This document shows positions 26,823-35,789 of a DNA stretch of 64,000 nt, one piece after another. Each line of letters begins with the position of its first letter. The stretch's first letter is position 1. The DNA lies in NCBI GenBank assembly GCA_038749025.1, contig JBCDIL010000005.1, forward strand, positions 62,001 through 126,000. The letters are read 5' to 3'. Both the position numbers and the translations under genes were made by a program. This DNA is from JBCAXA01 sp038749025. Its GTDB lineage: Bacteria; Pseudomonadota; Gammaproteobacteria; Steroidobacterales; Woeseiaceae. Under the pieces are notes generated by a model. It ran no database searches. It was not told the origin of the DNA and saw only the letters and a program-made list of their open reading frames with translations.

Positions 26823-27718
26823 ACGAGCTGCCCGACCTGGAGCACTACTACCGACTGCCAGGGCATATCGACAGCTGGATCGCGCTCGCGATTGTCATTG
26901 CGTCATTGCTAATCGCGGCTGGCTTGAATCACTCCAAGCCGGGCGTGCGCACGGCCGGCACTGGCCTCGCCGCATTGGGTTGTTTTGCCGTCTTTGCTTG
27001 GTTCCTGATCGTCAAAGGCACCGGTATTTTTGCTGAGCCGCGCGAACCACTGTTTCCGACAGACTCGATTCGGCCCATGGTCATCACAATCATCTCGGCG
27101 ATCAGCCTGCTGGCCGGTCTCTTTTTGGTTCGAGTAACGCTGTGGCAAAACAATCGAACCGACACACTGGGTTTAGCGACGGGCAACACACAGGAGAAGT
27201 TTGGCCGCGCTTCGCGACTGCTGCATTGGACAACAGCGATTTTGTTTCTCTCGCTGATTCCGATGGGATTTTTCACCTCCATGATTCCGTATGACGTGTC
27301 GTGGCGGCAGGGCTACTACGTCGTCCACAAGACCATCGGCTTCATCGTTTTGTTTCTGGTCATTGTTCGAATCATTTGGCACTTCCGAAGCCCTACGCCG
27401 AAACTCGCCGGTGACCTGAGAGGTTGGGAGCACAAGTGCGCCAAGCTTGCCCACGTAGCGCTCTACTTTGTCATGCTGGCCGTACCGATTAGCGGCTTCA
27501 TCATGTCTACGTACGGTGGCAAATGGTCGCATTTCTTTGTCTGGGACCTACCGATGCTCTGGGAAAAAGACATGGAAGCCATCAAGCCGTTCGGCCTGAT
27601 GCACAAGGTGGTCTTGCCGTATTTGTGTCTACTGTTAATCGGTGCGCATGTCCTTGGCGCCCTAAAACACCACTTTATCGATCGCCATCGCGACAGCATC
27701 CATAGGATGGTGTCGTAG
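26819..27718 (+). CDS. Cytochrome b561-type membrane protein with extra N-terminal helices
   Basis: A 299-aa membrane protein. Residues 1 to about 115 carry three hydrophobic segments with no heme ligands. The rest is a four-helix cytochrome b561/b6-like domain with candidate heme His in SRLLHWTTA, YVVHKTIGF, KLAHVALYF and GAHVLGALKHHF. It would move electrons across the inner membrane between quinol and a partner. It overlaps the FAH-like gene by ATGA. In this island it could serve an oxygenase, but no reductase partner is adjacent. The extra N-terminal region is unusual for bacterial b561. Confidence 0.82.
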   Translation: MNELPDLEHYYRLPGHIDSWIALAIVIASLLIAAGLNHSKPGVRTAGTGLAALGCFAVFAWFLIVKGTGIFAEPREPLFPTDSIRPMVITIISAISLLAGLFLVRVTLWQNNRTDTLGLATGNTQEKFGRASRLLHWTTAILFLSLIPMGFFTSMIPYDVSWRQGYYVVHKTIGFIVLFLVIVRIIWHFRSPTPKLAGDLRGWEHKCAKLAHVALYFVMLAVPISGFIMSTYGGKWSHFFVWDLPMLWEKDMEAIKPFGLMHKVVLPYLCLLLIGAHVLGALKHHFIDRHRDSIHRMVS

Positions 27719-27723
27719 GGCTA

Positions 27724-28059
27724 TTGCGCGTGCCGCTACCAACCGTACTGCGTATCGTTGCTGGCCTGATCGTCGTGATGGTCATCGGCGAGTACTGGGT
27801 GCTCGATCAGTTACAACTGCCACCACTCGGCGTTGTGAGCACGCTGGTTGCGCTGTCCTTTACTTACCAGAAGTGGCCAACCGCAAGCGCCTGGCTCGCC
27901 GCTATTATGAGTGTCGCTGCGCCCATTGCCGCGCTGGTCGGTTATCTACAAGGTTATCTAGTTTTAATCGTACCGGTATTCGATGCCGTCATCTTTTTTT
28001 GGCTGCTATCGACGGCCATTCGCGAACTCCGGCCCTTTAGTTCGGCTGTGACGTCGTAG
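27724..28059 (+). CDS. Small three-helix membrane protein of unknown function
   Basis: A 111-aa hydrophobic protein, with membrane segments about 8-25, 33-50 and 58-95 (the last may be two). There are no His or Cys in ligand-like positions and no family I recognise. It starts with TTG (27724) or GTG (27730), 5 or 11 nt after the b561 stop, and lies inside a tightly packed operon. It may be an accessory or assembly subunit of the b561 protein; this is inference from position only. Confidence 0.6.
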   Translation: MRVPLPTVLRIVAGLIVVMVIGEYWVLDQLQLPPLGVVSTLVALSFTYQKWPTASAWLAAIMSVAAPIAALVGYLQGYLVLIVPVFDAVIFFWLLSTAIRELRPFSSAVTS

Positions 28060-28074
28060 TGCGAGTAGCGTCGG

Positions 28075-29625
28075 GTGACACACGATTCTGACGTCGTTGT
28101 CATCGGTCTTGGGCCGGTAGGCGGCGTACTGGCCGCACTCTGCGCCCAACAAGGGCTTAACGTCACCGTCGTCGAGAAGGACACGGATGTTTACCGTCTG
28201 CCGCGCGCCGTTGCGATGGATCACGAAGTGCTGCGCCAGGTGGGTCTGATCGGTGTCGCTGATGCGGTGCTCGCCGCGAGCAACCCGTCTGAAGGTTATG
28301 AGTTTGTAAATAGCGACCGCGAAATTCTGGTCGCCCGCTATCAATCGGGTCTTGCGCAAACGGCCTATCCGTTTGCAAATCTGTTCCATCAACCCTCGTT
28401 CGAGGCGGCGGTTCGTAAGCGGTTGAGCGAATTGCCCAACGTCCGCGTTTTGCTCGGTAGCGAAGTGGTGCACTTAGTGCAGGACGCGGATGCCGCGGAA
28501 ACAACGATTCGTACACCAGACGGAGACCAACGCTTGAAGTCGCCGTTTGTCGTCGGCTGTGATGGCGCTAAGAGCTTTGTCCGTCGCTGGATGGCAGCGC
28601 CAATGCATGATCTTGGGTTCGACGAGCCATGGCTTGTTGTCGACGTGCGCTTACCCGACGGCGCTCCCGCACTGTCTACCAAAGGTATGCAACTGTGCGA
28701 CCCGCAGCGACCGACAACCAGCACGCAATCCGGGCCTGGGCGGCACCGTTGGGAATTCATGTTAATGCCGGACGAGGACCCGAGCGAGGTTACCAGCGAC
28801 GGCGCTATCAGGACGCGCTTAGCCGATTGGATCGATCCCGACTCGGTGGCAATAGAACGATCCGCTGTTTATCGGTTCCACGGCCTGATTGCCGAAAAGT
28901 GGCGACAAGGTCGGATGCTAATTATTGGGGACGCAGCGCATCAGATGCCGCCGTTTCTTGGCCAAGGTTTGTGCTCTGGTGTGCGCGATGCACTGAACCT
29001 TGCTTGGAAGCTCGGCAGCGTTATTCGTGACGGTACTCCCGAAAGCCTGCTCGATACGGTATGCGCGGAACGCTCGCCGCATGTCGAGGCGATAACCGAA
29101 GCTGCCATTCAATTGGGAAAACTGGTCTGCATAACCGACCCCGACGAGGCGGCGCAGCGTGACGAACAATTCAAAGCCGATCAAGACGCCGGTCGCCCGC
29201 CTCCGTTTCCGCCGATGCCACGTATTTGCGACGGCGTTCTTGACGATCACGCCGCTGGCAGTGTGTTGCCGGAACCCTTTGTGGTGACGAACGACGGCGA
29301 GGCCAGCACGCGTCTTGACGACATTGTCGGCTACGTTGCGCTATTGATCATCGGCCGCAATGTTGAGCTTTCGGATTCTGACGAAATGGCCGTCACCAAT
29401 CTCATCAAGACCTGCCCCACGCTGCGCGTTTGCCAAATCGGCGCGGGAGGTTCGCGCGTAAACCTTGCCGATACGGGTGATCACGTGCAGAGCCTACTCG
29501 ACAATGCCGACGCCTTGCTGGTGAAACCCGATCGGATCGTTTTTGGCGCCGGCAATGTTCGAACACTTGCCCACCAATGGACGAACTACCTCGCCGGCGC
29601 GTCGACCGAGAACAACAGCCGATGA
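28075..29625 (+). CDS. FAD-dependent aromatic hydroxylase (MhpA-like)
   Basis: Class A flavoprotein monooxygenase, 516 aa. The nucleotide-binding GxGxxG is VIGLGPVGGVLAAL (about 8-21), followed by VVEKD. The DG motif is VGCDGAKSFVRR (about 160-171). The GD motif is MLIIGDAAHQMPPFLGQG (about 281-298). A C-terminal thioredoxin-like domain follows. Closest in type to 3-(3-hydroxyphenyl)propanoate hydroxylase MhpA, which makes a catechol for meta-cleavage. GTG start, 15 nt after the small membrane gene; stop overlaps the ligase start by ATGA. A hydratase of the MhpD fold lies four genes downstream in the same operon. Confidence 0.9.
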   Translation: MTHDSDVVVIGLGPVGGVLAALCAQQGLNVTVVEKDTDVYRLPRAVAMDHEVLRQVGLIGVADAVLAASNPSEGYEFVNSDREILVARYQSGLAQTAYPFANLFHQPSFEAAVRKRLSELPNVRVLLGSEVVHLVQDADAAETTIRTPDGDQRLKSPFVVGCDGAKSFVRRWMAAPMHDLGFDEPWLVVDVRLPDGAPALSTKGMQLCDPQRPTTSTQSGPGRHRWEFMLMPDEDPSEVTSDGAIRTRLADWIDPDSVAIERSAVYRFHGLIAEKWRQGRMLIIGDAAHQMPPFLGQGLCSGVRDALNLAWKLGSVIRDGTPESLLDTVCAERSPHVEAITEAAIQLGKLVCITDPDEAAQRDEQFKADQDAGRPPPFPPMPRICDGVLDDHAAGSVLPEPFVVTNDGEASTRLDDIVGYVALLIIGRNVELSDSDEMAVTNLIKTCPTLRVCQIGAGGSRVNLADTGDHVQSLLDNADALLVKPDRIVFGAGNVRTLAHQWTNYLAGASTENNSR

Positions 29626-31532
29626 GAACGCACACCAAGATCGCCACGCTGGCTGATGTAGAAGCGTACGAAAGCGTGCCCTGCGAGCAACGTTGGCGCG
29701 GTACGAGTGTTTATGACCTCATTCGCCGCACCGCCACGACCGACCCTAGCCGACCCGCCATGAAGTTTCAGTTTTCGGTGACACCGGAGGAAGACCCCTC
29801 GGTCATTTCTTATGGGCAGTTTCTTGCCGGCATCCATCAATTCGCCAATTGCCTAAACGCCGTGGGACTAAAACCGGGCGATGTGACATCGATCATTCTC
29901 CCGAACATCGCCGCAAACCACTTTGCAAACTGGGGCGGGCAGGCATTCGGAGTCGCCGGACAAATCAACTATATGCTGGAGCCCGAAGCGCTTCGCGACA
30001 TCATGGTGGCTTCGCAGACACAGGCGCTCGTCGTTCTCGGGCCCGATACGGAATTCGATATCTGGGAAAAAACGCTGTCGATTGTCGATGATGTACCGTC
30101 CCTAAAGGTCATCTTTGAAGTCGCGTTACCCGGTGCATCCGTATCCGGCCAAGATGCGACGGCAGGGGGCATACCGATCCGCGACTTGGCGGTCGATCTT
30201 GCCTCTGCGAACTCGGCGACCCTGGATTTCGAGCGCGACATAGACATCGAGGAAGTCGGTATCTACTTCCACACTGGGGGCACGACAGGCACACCGAAAA
30301 TCGCCCAAATCAGCCACCGCAACCAAGTCCATGTTGCGTCCACAAAAGCCGAGCTGTTTAACCTGACGCCCGACAGTGTCGGCATTTGTGCGTTACCGTT
30401 GTTTCACGTGAACGCCGTGTTCAACACCGGCTTGAACTTCTTCGCGGCCGGTGGCCATGTCGTCTACCTCACACCGAAAGGGTTCCGTACGCGGGGGCTC
30501 ATCGACAATTTCTGGCGACTCATCGAGAAGTACCGCGGCACGATGTTCAACACGGTACCAACCGTTGTATCGGCGCTACTTAACCGGCCACTCGATGGCA
30601 TCGATATCAGTTCGCTTGATTTTGTGAGCTGTGGCGCGGCGCCCATATCCCGAGAAGTTTTTCGGCAGTTTCAGGAGGCGACCGGCGCGAACATTCTTGA
30701 AGGTTACGGCCTTACGGAAGGGACGCTTTCCAGCAGCAGCAATCCTAAAGACGGCGAGAAACGCCTCGGATCAATAGGACTTCGTTACCCGTATCAGCAA
30801 ATGAAATGCGTCATTCTCGACGACGATAAGCAGTACGTTCGAGACTGCGCCGTCGACGAAGTCGGGGTCATCATCATTTCCGGACCGAATGTCTTCATGG
30901 GTTACAAGCAGACCGAGGCGAATGAAGGGCAGTTTATCGGCGATTGGTTTATAACCGGCGACCTTGCTCGTCAGGATGCCGACGGCTACTTCTATCTGGT
31001 GGGCCGGGCGAAGGATTTGATCATTCGCGGCGGCAACAACATCGACCCTAAGGGGATCGAAGACACGTTGATGCAACACCCGGCCGTCGCTCTCGCCGCA
31101 GCGGTTGGGCAGCCGGACACCTACGCCGGTGAATTGCCGTGCGCGTACGTTTCTGTAGCCAGTGATTTCGATGGCGACTTGACCGCATTGTCAGACGAAC
31201 TGCGCGTGTTCGCCAAGAGCCACGTTAGCGAACGAGCGGCAGCCCCTGTCTATATCGAAGTTGTTGAAACGATGCCGCTAACCGCGGTCGGTAAGATTTT
31301 CAAACCAGCGCTACAGGCCCGTGCCATTGAGCGGGTCCTAATGAATGCTGTGCGGGAAGTCGACGCCACAGCGAGCATCTCGGTGGCAAACGACAGTCAG
31401 CGAGGCATGGTGGCGTCCGTCGCGTTACCGACCGCCATCGATCGTCAATCGGTCACCGCAATCAAGCAGGTGCTAGACCAATTCACCGTCAGTTATGACA
31501 TCTCGGAACAGGAAACAGACAATGAGCAATAA
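29622..31532 (+). CDS. Acyl-CoA ligase / AMP-binding enzyme
   Basis: ANL-superfamily ligase, 636 aa from the ATG in an ATGA overlap with the flavoprotein. Motifs: P-loop-like YFHTGGTTGTPKIAQ near 225-239, EGYGLTEGTLSSS near 348-360, FITGDLARQDADGYFYLVGRAKDLI, and the catalytic Lys region AVGKIFKP. About 75 residues follow the Lys motif, longer than usual. It would adenylate a carboxylate and form its CoA thioester, consistent with a CoA-dependent lower pathway (isomerase, CoA-transferase, hydratase/dehydrogenase, thiolase also in the window). Substrate is unknown; a medium-chain or aryl acid is likely. Confidence 0.92.
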   Translation: MRTHTKIATLADVEAYESVPCEQRWRGTSVYDLIRRTATTDPSRPAMKFQFSVTPEEDPSVISYGQFLAGIHQFANCLNAVGLKPGDVTSIILPNIAANHFANWGGQAFGVAGQINYMLEPEALRDIMVASQTQALVVLGPDTEFDIWEKTLSIVDDVPSLKVIFEVALPGASVSGQDATAGGIPIRDLAVDLASANSATLDFERDIDIEEVGIYFHTGGTTGTPKIAQISHRNQVHVASTKAELFNLTPDSVGICALPLFHVNAVFNTGLNFFAAGGHVVYLTPKGFRTRGLIDNFWRLIEKYRGTMFNTVPTVVSALLNRPLDGIDISSLDFVSCGAAPISREVFRQFQEATGANILEGYGLTEGTLSSSSNPKDGEKRLGSIGLRYPYQQMKCVILDDDKQYVRDCAVDEVGVIIISGPNVFMGYKQTEANEGQFIGDWFITGDLARQDADGYFYLVGRAKDLIIRGGNNIDPKGIEDTLMQHPAVALAAAVGQPDTYAGELPCAYVSVASDFDGDLTALSDELRVFAKSHVSERAAAPVYIEVVETMPLTAVGKIFKPALQARAIERVLMNAVREVDATASISVANDSQRGMVASVALPTAIDRQSVTAIKQVLDQFTVSYDISEQETDNEQ

Positions 31533-32562
31533 CGATCAAAACGTCCGCGTCGTGCTGGCATCGCGCCCCGTCGGCAGCGCTCGCGTCGATAATCTGCGCG
31601 TCGAGTCCGTCGCCAAACCGGCTGCGGGTGATGGCGAGATACTGCTAAGAACGATATTCCTGTCGCTTGACCCGTACATGTTCGGTCGTATGAGCGCGTC
31701 AAAGAACTACGCCGCATCGGTAGACATCGACGGTGTCATGGTTGGCTCCTCGGTCTGCCAAGTGGAAGCGTCGAATCACGCCGATTTCGCAGTTGGCGAA
31801 TGGGTCGTCGCACCAACCGGTTGGCAAAGCTATAGCGTTTCCAACGGGGAAGGCTTGCGCAAGCTGGGACACAATCCGGACAATCCGTCTTACGCGTTGG
31901 GCATCCTCGGTATGCCCGGATTCACCGGCTACATCGGCCTGACGGAAATTGGCAAACCACAAGCCGGTGAAACGGTGGTGATGGCCGCAGCGACCGGACC
32001 CGTTGGCTCGACGGTCGGTCAGGTCGCGAAAATCAAGGGCTGCCGAGTGGTTGGAATTGCTGGCGGTGCCGAGAAATGCCAATTCGCGAAAGACACTCTT
32101 GGGTTCGATGACTGTATCGACCACCGCGACAACAACTTTGCAGACTTACTCGCTACCGCGTGCCCAGATGGGATCGATGTCTATTTCGAGAACGTCGGCG
32201 GCAAAGTCTTCGATACCGTCGAGCAATTGCTAAACACACGCGCCAGAATTCCCGTTTGCGGGTTGATGTCGTTCTACGGATCGGCAGAGGTAGCCGAAGG
32301 ACCGGATCGACGGCCACAATTCATGCGCTCCGTCCTGGTACGGCAATTACAAATTCAAGGCTTCGTCGCGCTACAAAACTTCGGTGAGCACATGGACGAT
32401 TTCCGCGTGCAAATGGCTGAGTGGTTGTCGGCTGGCAAGATTCAATACCGAGAAAACCGGGTCCACGGCATCGACAAAGCGCCGGAAGCATTTATTGGTC
32501 TGCTCCACGGCACCAACTTCGGCAAACTGATTGTCGAAGTCAATCATCCGTTGACGAGCTAA
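31522..32562 (+). CDS. Zinc-independent MDR-family NADPH-dependent oxidoreductase (double-bond reductase-like)
   Basis: A 346-aa MDR-superfamily protein of the leukotriene-B4-dehydrogenase/curcumin-reductase type. It has an N-terminal GroES-like fold (FLSLDPYMFGRMS), a Rossmann domain with AAATGPVGSTVGQVAKIKGC, and FENVGGKVFDTV. The zinc ligands of alcohol dehydrogenases are missing. Members reduce alpha,beta-unsaturated carbonyls. The ATG at 31522 with AGGAAACA upstream is preferred over an upstream in-frame start. It overlaps the ligase stop by 11 nt, so it is translationally coupled. It could saturate a ring-cleavage intermediate. Confidence 0.9.
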   Translation: MSNNDQNVRVVLASRPVGSARVDNLRVESVAKPAAGDGEILLRTIFLSLDPYMFGRMSASKNYAASVDIDGVMVGSSVCQVEASNHADFAVGEWVVAPTGWQSYSVSNGEGLRKLGHNPDNPSYALGILGMPGFTGYIGLTEIGKPQAGETVVMAAATGPVGSTVGQVAKIKGCRVVGIAGGAEKCQFAKDTLGFDDCIDHRDNNFADLLATACPDGIDVYFENVGGKVFDTVEQLLNTRARIPVCGLMSFYGSAEVAEGPDRRPQFMRSVLVRQLQIQGFVALQNFGEHMDDFRVQMAEWLSAGKIQYRENRVHGIDKAPEAFIGLLHGTNFGKLIVEVNHPLTS

Positions 32563-32563
32563 G

Positions 32564-33124
32564 ATGAAAAGGCTGGCCATCCCACAAGCCGCCGACTTAA
32601 CGGCTGAGCAGCGCGAAGTCTACGACAAAGTCGTCAACGGTCCACGCGGTCGGATCGGCGGCGGCCTACAATTCTGGCTTCATCGTCCGGAACTCGCCGA
32701 CCGCGCCCAAGAACTCGGTGTCTATCTTCGCTACAACACAGCGCTACCGACACGATTATCGGAACTCGCTATTCTCGTCACAGTGCGTCATTGGGGTGCT
32801 GAGTTTGAATGGATCCATGCACCGATCGCGATTAAGGCCGGCTTACCGGCTGAACCGATTGAGGCGCTAAAGCACGGGCGCAAACCGCGATTCGACAATG
32901 ACGAGGAGACCCTCGTCTATGAGATCACGCGTAACATTCTGCTTAACAAGCACCTATCTGACGAACTGTATGCGCGCGGTATGGACAGTCTCGGTCAGGA
33001 CGCCATGGTCGATCTCGTCGGTATCGTCGGTTACTACACAATGATCGCGCTTACCCTAAACACATTCGACGTCTTGCCTGAACCGCGCGAGCCGAACTGG
33101 TCGAAGGAAGTCGGCATTGAGTGA
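32564..33124 (+). CDS. Carboxymuconolactone decarboxylase family protein (copy 2)
   Basis: A 186-aa protein of the CMD fold: LPTRLSELAILVTVRHWGAEFEWIHAP-type core helix around residue 55-85 and DLVGIVGYYTMIALTLNTFDV near the end. It has no CxxC peroxidase motif but a conserved Glu and His (EFEWIHAP). Homologues of this length sit in many aromatic and lactone-degrading operons with unclear function. It begins one nt after the MDR stop and overlaps the hydratase by 8 nt. A hydrolase or decarboxylase acting on a ring-cleavage lactone is plausible. Confidence 0.85.
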   Translation: MKRLAIPQAADLTAEQREVYDKVVNGPRGRIGGGLQFWLHRPELADRAQELGVYLRYNTALPTRLSELAILVTVRHWGAEFEWIHAPIAIKAGLPAEPIEALKHGRKPRFDNDEETLVYEITRNILLNKHLSDELYARGMDSLGQDAMVDLVGIVGYYTMIALTLNTFDVLPEPREPNWSKEVGIE

Positions 33125-33926
33125 GCTCACTGAGTCCGACGTTGCAGCCAGAGCACGGCAGTTTGTTGCGGCCCGTCGTAGCGCAACCACGCTCGACGGC
33201 TACCCCGGTGCAGTCCCAGATTCACTCGATGATGCCTACCGCATCCAAGACTGTGCGATCTCACTGTGGGATGACTCGGTCGTTGGGTGGAAAGTCGGCC
33301 AGGTTCGAATCGAACACCGAGAGAAATTTGGCTCGGACCGCATACTCGGGCCTATTTTCAAGCGGCATGTTCGCCACGCAAGTGACAAACCTGACATGCC
33401 ATTGTTCGATGGCGCTTTCGCGGTCGTCGAGGCAGAGTACATCGCCATTCTCAACCAGGATACGCCGACCTCGAAAGCTGAATGGACGCCTGAGGAGGCG
33501 CTGGCTGTCGTTGGTGATCTCCGTGTCGGTATCGAAACGGCGGGCAGCCCTGTTCCGGCGCTTAATGAATATGGCGCCGCTGCCGTCGTATCCGACTTTG
33601 GTGCCCACGGTGGACTCGTCATTGGTCCGTCGATTGCCGATTGGCCGGAGCGGAATCTTGACGCACTGGAGTGCGAAACGTTTGTCAACGACGTACGGGT
33701 CGGCAGCGGTGGGCCGCGTAACCTGGATCTAGGCATTGCCAGATCGATCCAAGCAACGCTTGAATCGACAGCACGACGCGGCCGTGCCCTAAAAGCGGGC
33801 CACCTTATCTCGACCGGGGCGACGACCGGCGTGCATGCGGCGAGGCCAGGTGATCAGGTACGCGTGTGTTTCGGCAGCGATGGTGAAGTGCGCTGTCAAA
33901 TCAAAGCAGCGTTACCCTTGCAATGA
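33117..33926 (+). CDS. 2-oxopent-4-enoate hydratase-like protein (MhpD/TesE fold)
   Basis: A 269-aa enzyme of the FAH-related hydratase/decarboxylase family. Features: DAYRIQDC, VVGWKVGQVR, ILGPIFKRHV, metal-site Glu residues in VVEAEYIAIL and VGIETAGSP, and HLISTGATTGVHAARPGD. It would hydrate a 2-hydroxydienoate to a 4-hydroxy-2-oxoacid in meta-cleavage catabolism. Start is TTG at 33117, with GAAGGAAG upstream and an 8-nt overlap with the preceding gene. No MhpE-type aldolase gene is visible in the window, so the next step would be elsewhere or different. Confidence 0.88.
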   Translation: MSELTESDVAARARQFVAARRSATTLDGYPGAVPDSLDDAYRIQDCAISLWDDSVVGWKVGQVRIEHREKFGSDRILGPIFKRHVRHASDKPDMPLFDGAFAVVEAEYIAILNQDTPTSKAEWTPEEALAVVGDLRVGIETAGSPVPALNEYGAAAVVSDFGAHGGLVIGPSIADWPERNLDALECETFVNDVRVGSGGPRNLDLGIARSIQATLESTARRGRALKAGHLISTGATTGVHAARPGDQVRVCFGSDGEVRCQIKAALPLQ

Positions 33927-34939
33927 TCGGCATGATTGTCATCGCCATCATTGCTGCATTGTTACTCGCGTGGTACCTCGAGTATCGGCGCCGCGACCCG
34001 CATCCCGTTGCCGATGGCCTGCAGCTCGACATCGACCTTCCCCACGACGAAGAGTTTGAGCTGTATCACAACGCGCTCTCCATATGTTCGATGAAGGTCC
34101 GTGTGTGCCTGGCAGAGTTACAGATCCCCTATAAGAGCCACCATATCGATCTCATCGAGACAGGCTCCTTTGAAACAACCCGCGCCAGTTTCCGGCGGGT
34201 AAACCCAGCGGGAACGGTGCCCGTGCTTGTCCATAACGGTCACCCTATCTATCAGTCACACGAGCAGATTCGCTACGCGGCCACTCACTGTCCGCCCGGC
34301 GTCAGTCCACTTGTTCCGGACGACCGAGACGAGGCTGCGCTGATGGACGAATGGATTGACCGCTCATCGTTGACAGCCCAACCGCTGGACAATATGGGCG
34401 CGAGTGCCGGCAATGCGGTACCGGGGCAAACCTTTCCGCTATTCGCGACGATGATCGAGAAAATTCCGTACTGGCGGATCGTTGAAGGCTTGCTGTTTCA
34501 TCACAACAAGCGAATGCCGATGCTTTTTGTCGCGTTAAAACTTAAAGGCCTCGAAGTGCTTGGCTCGGATGCATTTCTCAGCAAGTTGTTTGCCGATTCA
34601 CGACAACACCTGCATGAACATCTCGACGCTTTGGAACAACAACTAAAAAAGAGCGTCGGGCCTTGGATTGTCGGAACTCGATATACGCTTGCCGATGTTT
34701 CATGGTTGGTGATTTTCGAACGCCTAAAACAAGCGGCTGTTATTGACGTCTTTGTCAGTGACGACCGCCGGCCAGCGTGTGCGGCTTACTGGCGACAGCT
34801 ACAAGAACGCGCAGCCTATCGCACAGCCATTTTGGATCACGCGCACCCAATCGTGACGTACGGGACTAACCGTATTGTCGAAGCAAAAGCAGCCAGCCCA
34901 GCTTTGCGAGAACTTCTCGAGGGGGTGCAACAACCATGA
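33923..34939 (+). CDS. Membrane-anchored glutathione S-transferase-like protein (PcpC/LigF-like)
   Basis: A 338-aa GST-fold protein with an N-terminal transmembrane anchor (residues 1-18, then RRR). The thioredoxin-like domain begins ELYHNALSICSMKVRVCL, with a Ser-x-Cys-Ser active site like that of tetrachlorohydroquinone dehalogenase PcpC, and NPAGTVPVLV gives the cis-Pro. The helical domain carries VGTRYTLADVSWLV. Such enzymes use glutathione for reductive dehalogenation, beta-ether cleavage or isomerisation. It overlaps both neighbours by ATGA. A membrane anchor on a bacterial GST is unusual. Confidence 0.86.
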   Translation: MIGMIVIAIIAALLLAWYLEYRRRDPHPVADGLQLDIDLPHDEEFELYHNALSICSMKVRVCLAELQIPYKSHHIDLIETGSFETTRASFRRVNPAGTVPVLVHNGHPIYQSHEQIRYAATHCPPGVSPLVPDDRDEAALMDEWIDRSSLTAQPLDNMGASAGNAVPGQTFPLFATMIEKIPYWRIVEGLLFHHNKRMPMLFVALKLKGLEVLGSDAFLSKLFADSRQHLHEHLDALEQQLKKSVGPWIVGTRYTLADVSWLVIFERLKQAAVIDVFVSDDRRPACAAYWRQLQERAAYRTAILDHAHPIVTYGTNRIVEAKAASPALRELLEGVQQP

Positions 34940-35787
34940 CGCAAGCGCAAGTCTACACAGCGGCGCGAGTCATAGAAGGGGCTGGGTTTGTAGTGCAGCG
35001 ACCCATTCCGGGTCCGGACCTAAGTGCGCTAGGCCCGTTCATCCTGCTCGATCACATCGGTCCCATCGACATACCGGCCGGTCAGGCGGTCGGTGCGCCG
35101 ACTCACCCGCACGCCGGTATCGAGACACTGTCTTATTTCATTGAAGGCAGCGGGCTGCATTACGACAGCTTAGGGAATCGAGCCATAACCGGGCCTGGCG
35201 AAGTTCAATGGATGCGCGCCGGCCGCGGCATCATTCATGATGAAGGTCCGGACGACGAGATGATTCGTCATGGCGGTCGCAGCCATATGGTGCAGCTATG
35301 GCTTAACATGCCCGGTGAAACCAAACTCGACGAACCGGACTACCGATCATTCACCCGGGACATGATTCCCCATGTATCGCTGGGTTCCAACGGCAGCGCA
35401 CGTTTGATTATCGGCTCACTCGGTGAAGTGGTCGGCCCATTGGAAACGTATGGCAACCCGTTCCTCGCACATGGGATATTTTCCGCTCTGGGTTCTTGCA
35501 AGCTCGACCTTCCGCCCTTGAATCAATTCGGCGTGTTTGTCTTAAGCGGTGAGGCCACTGTTAACGGCACACGAATTGGCGCCGATCAACTGGCGGTTCT
35601 GAGTCCGTCATCGCAGCTGCAGATACGAGCGCATGCCGAGACGCAGTTTCTTCTGATCGGCGGTGACCGCATCGCGGACGAACTTGTACGTCGTGGTCCG
35701 TTCGTTGCCAATAGCGACGCACACATGCAGCGGATCATTACTGACTACCAGCGCGGCTCGTTCGGTCAATTGCACAAGGACGTGTAG
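34936..35787 (+). CDS. Pirin family protein
   Basis: A 283-aa bicupin of the pirin family. The first cupin holds the metal site: THPHAGIETLSYFIEG, then HYDSLGN and GEVQWMRAGRGIIHDEGP. The His/His/His/Glu set is complete. Pirins bind iron; some are quercetin 2,4-dioxygenases and others are regulators or redox sensors. Its place in the middle of a ring-degradation operon, with ATGA coupling to the GST gene, favours an enzyme role on a phenolic, but this is inference. Confidence 0.9.
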   Translation: MTQAQVYTAARVIEGAGFVVQRPIPGPDLSALGPFILLDHIGPIDIPAGQAVGAPTHPHAGIETLSYFIEGSGLHYDSLGNRAITGPGEVQWMRAGRGIIHDEGPDDEMIRHGGRSHMVQLWLNMPGETKLDEPDYRSFTRDMIPHVSLGSNGSARLIIGSLGEVVGPLETYGNPFLAHGIFSALGSCKLDLPPLNQFGVFVLSGEATVNGTRIGADQLAVLSPSSQLQIRAHAETQFLLIGGDRIADELVRRGPFVANSDAHMQRIITDYQRGSFGQLHKDV

Positions 35788-35789
35788 AC

